DNA of 9,342 bases from Bacteroidota bacterium (GTDB lineage: Bacteria > Bacteroidota > Bacteroidia > Flavobacteriales > Weeksellaceae): NCBI GenBank assembly GCA_023411265.1, contig JAEYOX010000076.1, positions 1 to 9,342 on the forward strand. Direction: 5' to 3'. The position numbers and the translations under genes are program-made. Shown piece by piece: positions 1 to 5,556 of the stretch. Under the pieces are notes generated by a model. The model was not told the origin of the DNA and did no database searches. It saw only the letters and a list, made by a program, of their open reading frames with translations. The number at the start of each line of letters is the position of its first letter. Position 1 is the stretch's first letter.

Positions 1-11
1 AATTTTTAATT

Positions 12-1112
12 ATGAAAAAGCTCGCATCAGCAGCAGCGATCGTTTTAGGGACTTTCGCATTCGCTCAAGCAGGAAGTGTTAACACTGTTGCTCAAACAGG
101 AGACAATAACAGTGCCGATATTCTTCAAAAAACTGGAGTAGGCAACCATAGCAATCAGTCTACACAGGTAGGGGATCAAAACTCGGTGTTGGTAAGACAG
201 AGTGCAGGTTTGAATAAAACCACAACTTATCAGGAAGGAGATTTTAATCAGGCAACATCGCTTCAGGGCCATACCACATGGGGAAGCAGCAACACAGTTA
301 TCCAAACTCAACTTGGTGATTGGAATAAAGCCACTGCAGAACAATACCAGAACTGGGATGAATATATTACTCAGGTGCAGGATGGCTCTGGTAACACAGC
401 ACATGCCTATCAGATATCAGGTGCAAGAATGTATGCAGATCAGATTCAAATTGGTGACAACAATACTGCTACATCGTCTCAGACTGCAGTTGGTCCATCT
501 ATACCAACCTGGGCTACTAATAATGATGTTGATCAGATCCAAATAGGAGATCATAATTCAGCAGCTGCAACTCAGTCCGGATGGGGTAATGATCTAGATC
601 AAGTTCAGGTAGAAGATTACAACACGATGAGTGCTGCTCAGGATGGTATTCGAAATATGTCAGCACAGTATCAGGAAGGTGATTGGAATATTGCTGCAAT
701 AGCTCAATCCGGAGATGATAATGAAGGAGCACAGTCTCAGGTCGGTGATGGTAATTATGCATCGATGTCACAGGGAGGAGATGGTAACCAAGCTGTTCAG
801 GCACAATCAGGAGACGGAAATACAGCATACGCAGTACAATCCGGTGATTTAAACATTATGTCAGGAGGTCAATATGGAGATTCTAACTGGGCGTCTGTTA
901 GCCAAACAGGAACAATGCACAGTTCTCTTTATTCACAAACAGGTGATCACAATATTTTGACCAATACTCAAACAGGAAGCGGTCATTCTTCTGTCAGTAT
1001 ACAAGCTGGAGACTGGAATACCTCTACTGTTACTCAAAAGCAGACAGGACATACCCATACCGGTATACAGTCTGGCAATGGTAACAGTATCATAGCAGTA
1101 CAAGGAAACTAA
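12..1112 (+). CDS. csgA: CsgA-like major curlin 1, 30 half-repeats
   Basis: Secreted amyloid subunit of curli fibres. Residues 1 to about 20 are a Sec signal peptide (MKK, hydrophobic core, cleavage near AFAQA). The mature protein is a curlin array: Q-x-G-D-x-N occurs exactly 15 times, with small residues or Ala after the Asn and another Gln 11 residues on. Register glutamines fall at 28, 39, 52, 63, 74, 85, 100, 111, 123, 134, 146, 157 and then every 11 residues from 177 to 364, about 30 half-repeats or 15 full repeats, against 5 full repeats in E. coli CsgA. There is no cysteine. The ATG at 12 is the only start giving a signal peptide; no Shine-Dalgarno is visible and the promoter lies outside the window. 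The paralogue follows 24 nt downstream with no terminator between, so the two are probably cotranscribed. The family call is firm; which of the two is the main fibre subunit is unknown. Confidence 0.93.
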   Translation: MKKLASAAAIVLGTFAFAQAGSVNTVAQTGDNNSADILQKTGVGNHSNQSTQVGDQNSVLVRQSAGLNKTTTYQEGDFNQATSLQGHTTWGSSNTVIQTQLGDWNKATAEQYQNWDEYITQVQDGSGNTAHAYQISGARMYADQIQIGDNNTATSSQTAVGPSIPTWATNNDVDQIQIGDHNSAAATQSGWGNDLDQVQVEDYNTMSAAQDGIRNMSAQYQEGDWNIAAIAQSGDDNEGAQSQVGDGNYASMSQGGDGNQAVQAQSGDGNTAYAVQSGDLNIMSGGQYGDSNWASVSQTGTMHSSLYSQTGDHNILTNTQTGSGHSSVSIQAGDWNTSTVTQKQTGHTHTGIQSGNGNSIIAVQGN

Positions 1113-1136
1113 TTTTAACCATAAACTTTATTTATT

Positions 1137-2243
1137 ATGAAAAAATTCATCTCAGGCACGTGCGTTATACTTATGTCAGCCGCTGCCTACGCACAAACTG
1201 CCCCTTACGCCAATACAAATGCAGTGAGTCAATCCGGTGATAACAACACTGCAGACATCAGTCAGATCGCCGTTGGTAAACATGAGAATCAATCTACTCA
1301 GATTGGTAACAGCAACAGCGTCTTGGTAAGACAAACGTATTACTTTGGTCAAACCACTGCTTACCAGCAAGGAGATCATAACAGTGCCACGTCGATACAA
1401 GGCCCTACTTATGATAACCGAGTTTTTCAAACCCAGGTCGGAGACTGGAATTCAGCTCATGCTACCCAAAACAATGGTACTTACGATGTTCAGATTACCC
1501 AAACCCAGTTTGGCGACGGTAATCAAATGACTGCAAGCCAGTATGATGGAGCCAGAACCTGGATAGATCAAGTACAATCGGGGAATAATAACATTGCCTC
1601 TGCAGCGCAGGTAGAAGACAGAGTGTCTGATCCTTACTACCATAATGGAAATGATATAGACCAAGTTCAGCAGGGTGATTTCAATATGGCTACTGCCTCC
1701 CAAACAGGTTGGGGAAGTGATCTTGATCAAATCCAGCAAGGTAACTCAAATACTGTGTCAGGTGCTCAGTTAGGTGCTGAAAACACTTTGGCTCAATATC
1801 AACTTGCTGGTGACTGGAATGTTGCATCAGCTTCTCAAAGCGGGGACGAAAATGAAGCAGTTCAGTATCAGGAAGGTTCCGGTAACTACGTTTCCCTGAG
1901 CCAGACCGGAGATTTGAACTCTTCCGTTCAGAGTCAGGTTGGAAGCAGTAACGTCGCTTATGGTGTTCAGTCCGGTGATGAAATTGTTTTGATTGGAGCG
2001 CAATCAGGCGTAGGAAACTGGGCGTCAGTAGATCAGTCTGGTAGCAGCCATAGTTCAATTTATTCTCAAACTGGGGATCATAATATTTTAACCAATTTGC
2101 AATCAGGTAGCGGTCACAGCTCAGTAAGCGCACAGACTGGAAACTGGAACGTATCAACAGTTACTCAAAGTCAGACAGGACACTCTCATGTGGGAACCCA
2201 GACTGGTCATGGTAACTCCATATTAGTGAAACAGGGGAATTGA
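1137..2243 (+). CDS. csgA: CsgA-like major curlin 2, paralogue of the upstream gene
   Basis: Second secreted curlin of 368 residues. The signal peptide ends near SAAAYA-QT (residue 19). Register glutamines lie at 32, 43, 55, 66, 77, 88, 100, 111, 124, 135, 147, 158, 178, 189, 200, 211, 222 and then every 11 residues from 234 to 366, again 30 half-repeats. The layout matches the upstream gene, including a 20-residue interruption at the same place (158-178). The last 70 residues are nearly the same (QTGDHNILTN, GSGHSSVS, a STVTQ block, final QGN), which indicates tandem duplication. Differences are one extra residue at 223-224 (QLAGDWN), loss of the conserved Asn in the repeat QSGDEI, and a cysteine only in the signal peptide. 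A strong terminator follows 26 nt after the stop. It probably copolymerises with, or substitutes for, the first curlin. Confidence 0.93.
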   Translation: MKKFISGTCVILMSAAAYAQTAPYANTNAVSQSGDNNTADISQIAVGKHENQSTQIGNSNSVLVRQTYYFGQTTAYQQGDHNSATSIQGPTYDNRVFQTQVGDWNSAHATQNNGTYDVQITQTQFGDGNQMTASQYDGARTWIDQVQSGNNNIASAAQVEDRVSDPYYHNGNDIDQVQQGDFNMATASQTGWGSDLDQIQQGNSNTVSGAQLGAENTLAQYQLAGDWNVASASQSGDENEAVQYQEGSGNYVSLSQTGDLNSSVQSQVGSSNVAYGVQSGDEIVLIGAQSGVGNWASVDQSGSSHSSIYSQTGDHNILTNLQSGSGHSSVSAQTGNWNVSTVTQSQTGHSHVGTQTGHGNSILVKQGN

Positions 2244-2268
2244 TTTTCATCCTATGTGTTTTAGAAGG

Positions 2269-2297
2269 GAGAAGCCGTTATGGCTTCTCTTTTTTTT
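2269..2297 (+). terminator. Rho-independent terminator after the curlin pair
   Basis: A perfect 8-bp stem, GAGAAGCC (2269-2276) with GGCTTCTC (2282-2289), and a 5-nt loop, is followed by eight Ts (2290-2297). It separates the two curlin genes from the csgB/E/F/G operon, so the abundant fibre subunits can be transcribed independently of the secretion machinery. Confidence 0.9.
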
Positions 2298-2433
2298 CTT
2301 CCGGTCTGTATTTTAGGAAGCGGATCATTTTCTTATCTAAATCGGCCCGATGGTATTTATTTTATAAACTAACCCCAGCATTTATTCAACTGTGAGCTGA
2401 TTCTGGTTTTTGATTTTTGACGGTTTCTATAGC

Positions 2434-2479
2434 GTTGTTTTTGTTAAAAAGAAGATGCTTTACGAGATCACAAAACAAC
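2434..2479. repeat. Inverted repeat GTTGTTTT / AAAACAAC
   Basis: Two 8-bp arms in perfect inverted orientation (2434-2441 and 2472-2479) with 30 nt between them. It lies about 160 nt upstream of the csgB-like start in the only long non-coding gap inside the curli locus. It has no T-tract and is too widely spaced for a terminator, so a regulator site is possible. Such A/T-rich arms can also arise by chance. Confidence 0.3.
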
Positions 2480-2589
2480 ATTTAAGAAAATGACCTTGGA
2501 AACCCATTCCTGCATTAGCGTGATAGCGGTGCATGGTGACGTTCAATAACTGATTACAGTGACAATTAATTTATACCTGATTTTTGTGT

Positions 2590-2619
2590 TTCTCGGTGGG
2601 GATCAATCCAATACCTTTA
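2590..2619 (+). promoter_or_regulatory. Possible promoter of the csgBEFG operon
   Basis: TACCTTTA at 2612-2619 resembles the Bacteroidota -7 element TAnnTTTG and lies 17 nt before the csgB-like ATG at 2637. At the expected 19-nt spacing the -33 position reads TTC (2590-2592) instead of TTG; a real TTG at 2584-2586 is too far away. A weak -33 would fit an activator-dependent promoter, but the match is marginal. Confidence 0.25.
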
Positions 2620-2636
2620 TAAAAAAAATGATGATC

Positions 2637-3035
2637 ATGAAAAAGTTCCTTTTAATTCTCCCCATGCTGTGTGCATTTATGTTATGCAAGAGCCAGCAGA
2701 TTGCGTGGCCTCAGATCAACAGCACTGTGGCTATCGACATGTTTCACCTTCAGCAGATGAGTCTGGATTCTTTCGGTTCTGTAGTTGTACAGCAGGGTGA
2801 TAAAAATAATGCCACTATTCTGATGTCTTCCCAGAGTGAAGTAAGCGTTCGCCAGGATGGCCGGCAAAACAATGTGTATTTTAACAATACCCATTCAGTT
2901 GGTACATCTACTACGGCCATTGCTACCATGGGTTACAATAATACTGTGGATTTTACCGGCACCAACAGTATATCAGATGGTATCAAAATGAATGTAAAAG
3001 GTGAAAATATTACAGTGTTTGTCAGAAATTATTAA
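2637..3035 (+). CDS. csgB: CsgB-like minor curlin, putative fibre nucleator
   Basis: A 132-residue secreted protein. The ATG at 2637 was chosen because it opens directly onto a signal peptide (MKKFLLILPMLCAFMLCKSQ); ATGs at 2628 and 2631 add only two or three residues. The mature part holds about four degenerate curlin repeats: VVQQGDKNNATI (from 50), VRQDGRQNNVYF (from 71), ATMGYNNTVDF (from 96) and NVKGENITVFV (from 119), roughly 21-25 residues apart. They are less regular than in the two large curlins. Small size, few repeats and a basic/aromatic end (VRNY) fit the CsgB nucleator, which in E. coli has 151 residues. It is the first gene of the secretion operon, 2 nt before csgE. The curlin family is supported; the nucleator role is inferred from size and context. 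Confidence 0.7.
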   Translation: MKKFLLILPMLCAFMLCKSQQIAWPQINSTVAIDMFHLQQMSLDSFGSVVVQQGDKNNATILMSSQSEVSVRQDGRQNNVYFNNTHSVGTSTTAIATMGYNNTVDFTGTNSISDGIKMNVKGENITVFVRNY

Positions 3036-3037
3036 TC

Positions 3038-3760
3038 ATGCTCAATCGTTTTTCCATCCTTATCTTTTTTGTCCTGTGTTTTCAAGTGCGGGCTCAGTCG
3101 TGGGACGGCATTCAGGCCAGGATTGAACATACCATACAGGAAAATCAGATTCAGATTAATGGAATAGCAGTTAATCAGTCATCTACTCACCATGAACTTA
3201 CTTATTTACTTATTGTAATTAAAAAAGGCGGTGTCAACAATAATCTATCCAATAATAAACAAGGAGGACGATTTGCAGTTGGTCCAAGTGAAACCAAGGG
3301 TCTTTCGCAGATGAATGTTAATCTGGAGCCGGGAGACGCTTTGAAAGCCTATCTCTACATCAGAGATGAACAAGACCAAAATCTGGTGAGTAAGGACAGT
3401 CTGGAAATCAATCACTCTCAGTTGAGCCCTGTCCAACAGGAAACGCGCATCCGACGTACTTCTGAGCTTTCCGGCCTCGCCATCGATGAAACGAAGAGCA
3501 AAGTAGGAAAAGACTTTTATGATATATTCTACATGCAGTTTAACCGACTGCCAGATAATGATACTGCGGTGACTATAGAAGAACAGCCTGCGAGAGGAAG
3601 CAGCGGGCAAATTAACATTAAGATAGATGACAGAATAATCTATGGATTTATGACCAACCCCAGCGATGAATTTTTAAGAGAACAGGCTGAGATTGCTCTT
3701 AAATATATTACCGACTACAATACCAAAAAAAAACTAATTAGAAATGAATTTCAATACTAG
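3038..3760 (+). CDS. csgE: CsgE with an N-terminal CsgC/CsgH-like domain
   Basis: Periplasmic secretion adaptor. After a signal peptide (1-20, cleavage near VRAQ-SW) there are two parts. Residues 143-240 match CsgE: GLAIDETKSKVGKDFYDIF parallels E. coli GLLTDHTVSSIGHDFYRAF, followed by TIEEQPA, INIKIDDRIIY and a C-terminal NEF (E. coli DEF). CsgE binds curlin and caps the periplasmic face of the CsgG nonamer. Residues about 24-123 are extra and resemble CsgC/CsgH, the Ig-fold inhibitors of curlin aggregation: LIVIKKGG, then NKQGGRF (74-79), then a chain of short beta strands ending AYLYI. E. coli CsgE has only 129 residues including its signal. The gene starts 2 nt after csgB and overlaps csgF by 17 nt. 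The CsgE call is firm; the N-terminal assignment is by motif recall and is good but unproven. Confidence 0.88.
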   Translation: MLNRFSILIFFVLCFQVRAQSWDGIQARIEHTIQENQIQINGIAVNQSSTHHELTYLLIVIKKGGVNNNLSNNKQGGRFAVGPSETKGLSQMNVNLEPGDALKAYLYIRDEQDQNLVSKDSLEINHSQLSPVQQETRIRRTSELSGLAIDETKSKVGKDFYDIFYMQFNRLPDNDTAVTIEEQPARGSSGQINIKIDDRIIYGFMTNPSDEFLREQAEIALKYITDYNTKKKLIRNEFQY

Positions 3761-4172
3761 ACTTAAAATAGGGGCAGCCATGATGGTTTTAGTCCTGTGT
3801 GGAACTGTAGGATTCAGTGCCCAGCAGTTTGTGTACAAACCTATAAATCCAGCCTTCGGAGGAGATACTTTTAATTATCAGTGGCTTCTCAGTTCAGCCA
3901 GCGCTCAAAATCAATTTGATAACGCTGATAGCAAAACTCAAGGAGCCGGTCTCAACTCTTTAGACAGCTTTGCGCAGAGTCTTAACCGTCAGGTGCTGAG
4001 TGAACTTTCCAGAAAACTATTTCAGGAACAGTTTGGAAGTGGCAGTGTAGAAGCCGGAAACTATCTATTCGGTTCTATTTATCTGCAGGTTACCGAAACC
4101 GCTCAGGGCATGATGATCAGCATCCTTGATACTTCTACCGGTGATCAATCCGAAATCGTTATTCCTAAATAA
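3744..4172 (+). CDS. csgF: CsgF curli assembly factor
   Basis: A 142-residue secreted partner of CsgG. The signal peptide ends near GFSA (residue 26). The mature N-terminus QQFVYKPINPAFGG parallels the E. coli CsgF start GTMTFQFRNPNFGG, the segment that threads into the CsgG channel and forms a second constriction. Next comes WLLSSASAQNQF (E. coli FLLNSAQAQNSY), then the helical stretch LDSFAQSLNRQVLSELSRKL, then beta strands ending ISILDTSTGDQSEIVI (E. coli VTDRKTGQTSTIQV). The length is usual for the family. Its start lies inside the last codons of csgE (17-nt overlap, different frame), which suggests translational coupling; csgG follows after 12 nt. In E. coli CsgF holds CsgB at the cell surface, which fits the CsgB-like gene in this operon. 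Confidence 0.92.
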   Translation: MNFNTRLKIGAAMMVLVLCGTVGFSAQQFVYKPINPAFGGDTFNYQWLLSSASAQNQFDNADSKTQGAGLNSLDSFAQSLNRQVLSELSRKLFQEQFGSGSVEAGNYLFGSIYLQVTETAQGMMISILDTSTGDQSEIVIPK

Positions 4173-4184
4173 AACTAAAACACA

Positions 4185-5552
4185 ATGAAAATCAATACTA
4201 ACCTGCGGCTCGCTTTTTGTGCCGTCGCCCTGCTGACTCTGCAAGCCTGCGGACCGGTATTCGGGCTCCCGGGCAACCCCGAGAAATCGATTATAGGAGA
4301 GTCTACACCTTATACATCAGATCTTAAGAACATGCCACCTCCTAAAGAGAAAATAGTGGTAGGTGTCTATCGTTTTCGCGATCAGACTGGTCAATATAAG
4401 CCGTCTGAACATGGAAATAACTGGAGTACTGCAGTACCTCAGGGAACCACTACCATATTAATAAAAGCATTAGAAGACAGCAGATGGTTTACGCCTATTG
4501 AACGGGAAAATATCTCCAATCTTCTCAACGAAAGACAAATAATCCGCTCAACGAAACAGGAGTACCTGAAAGATAACGATGCCAATACCCCTGCATTACC
4601 GCCTCTACTTTTTGCAGGTATTTTGCTGGAAGGCGGTGTTATCTCGTACGACAGTAATATAATGACCGGCGGAGTAGGAGCCAGATATTTCGGTATCGGA
4701 GCCTCATCCCAATACAGACAGGACAGAATTACTATTTATCTGAGAGCGGTATCCACCCTTAACGGCGAGATTCTCAAAACCGTATACGTTTCCAAGACAA
4801 TCTTATCCACCAGTGTGAACGGCAGTTTCTTTCGGTATGTTGATACGGAAAAACTCTTGGAGGCTGAAGCCGGAATAACTCAAAATGAACCTGTTCAGCT
4901 CGCGGTAACAGATGCAATCGAAAAAGCAGTGAAATCTCTTATCATTGAAGGGATAAAAAGTAAGATATGGGGTAAAGCACTGGATCAGCCCGAAAAGTAT
5001 GAATCGCTGATAGCTTCGTATAATGCAGAGGAGAAACACAGCGCCCAGCGTCTGATAGGTAATGCTAATCCTGTGACAAGGCGGACTTTCTCTGTATTTG
5101 GACAGGCGGAGGCTCAACAGGGGCGAGGAGACTATGTGAATCCCACCACAACATTTGGAGGTAAACTGGGGGCGAAATATTTTCTGAATTCGAGTTTCAA
5201 TTTAGAAGGCAACCTCAGTTTCTTCCAGATGCAAAACAGCAATTTGCTGAAACATAGGTATCTCGTTGGAGAGGTTAATCTGGAATATTTTATGCTTCCG
5301 CAAAGACGCCTCTCTCCCTATATGTATGCCGGGTTAGGTGCCCTTTTTTCTAAACAGAAAGTAAAATATAAGAGCCAGTTTGGAGGCGGTTTGGAATATC
5401 TCATTTCTGATAATTTCGGAGTGAGGGCGTCTGCTCAGTACGATCTTGGATTTTCAGATGACTGGGATCGTTTGGTGCAGGGTAAACTCAATGATCACGC
5501 ACTGCGGTTTGGCCTTGGTGTAAACTATTATTTCGGAAAAATTAAAAACTAA
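4185..5552 (+). CDS. csgG: CsgG curli pore with an extra C-terminal beta-barrel domain
   Basis: Outer-membrane lipoprotein that forms the curlin export channel. The lipobox is LQAC with Cys22. Residues 22 to about 285 follow E. coli CsgG closely: DQTGQYKP, STAVPQ, LEDSRWFTPIER, NLLNERQIIR, GGVGARYFGIG, KTILS, FFRYVD and NEPVQLAV. In the pore loop (about 71-82) Asn79 aligns with Asn55, Trp80 replaces Phe56, and no Tyr matches Tyr51, with one extra residue. E. coli CsgG has 277 residues; this protein has 455. Residues about 300-455 alternate hydrophobic and polar positions in eight likely strands separated by short turns, with GGKLGAKYFL, YMYAGLGALF and the final GLGVNYYFG, like small OmpA/OmpX-type barrels. 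A 4-nt gap leads to the lipoprotein gene. The CsgG call is firm; the barrel is inferred from strand pattern. Confidence 0.93.
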   Translation: MKINTNLRLAFCAVALLTLQACGPVFGLPGNPEKSIIGESTPYTSDLKNMPPPKEKIVVGVYRFRDQTGQYKPSEHGNNWSTAVPQGTTTILIKALEDSRWFTPIERENISNLLNERQIIRSTKQEYLKDNDANTPALPPLLFAGILLEGGVISYDSNIMTGGVGARYFGIGASSQYRQDRITIYLRAVSTLNGEILKTVYVSKTILSTSVNGSFFRYVDTEKLLEAEAGITQNEPVQLAVTDAIEKAVKSLIIEGIKSKIWGKALDQPEKYESLIASYNAEEKHSAQRLIGNANPVTRRTFSVFGQAEAQQGRGDYVNPTTTFGGKLGAKYFLNSSFNLEGNLSFFQMQNSNLLKHRYLVGEVNLEYFMLPQRRLSPYMYAGLGALFSKQKVKYKSQFGGGLEYLISDNFGVRASAQYDLGFSDDWDRLVQGKLNDHALRFGLGVNYYFGKIKN

Positions 5553-5556
5553 TACA

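Larger units (their letters stand above)
2298..2636 (+). other. Non-coding region, probable control region of the csgBEFG operon
   Basis: No convincing gene is present. A GTG-initiated extension of the next frame from 2559 is unlikely because it would place 26 residues before a clear signal peptide. Visible structure includes ATCGG-c-CCGAT at 2341-2351; an 8-bp inverted repeat GTTGTTTT (2434-2441) / AAAACAAC (2472-2479) with a 30-nt spacer; three copies of TAGCG (2430, 2516 and 2524, the last two 8 bp apart); and the small palindrome GGAT-CA-ATCC at 2600-2609, just upstream of a possible -7 element. Any of these could bind the CsgD-like regulator, but none is a known operator that I can name. 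Confidence 0.5.

Noticed and set aside
517..828. Long minus-strand frames inside the curlin genes (also at 1690-2157)
   Set aside because: They mirror the 33-bp periodicity of the curlin repeats on the other strand and show no independent coding features.
12..2243. Possible CRISPR array or DNA satellite because of the regular 33-bp spacing
   Set aside because: The periodicity comes from the 11-residue protein repeat; the DNA copies diverge and sit in open reading frames with signal peptides.
2559..2636. GTG-initiated 26-residue extension of the csgB-like gene
   Set aside because: It puts extra residues before a complete signal peptide, and the stretch contains the likely promoter.
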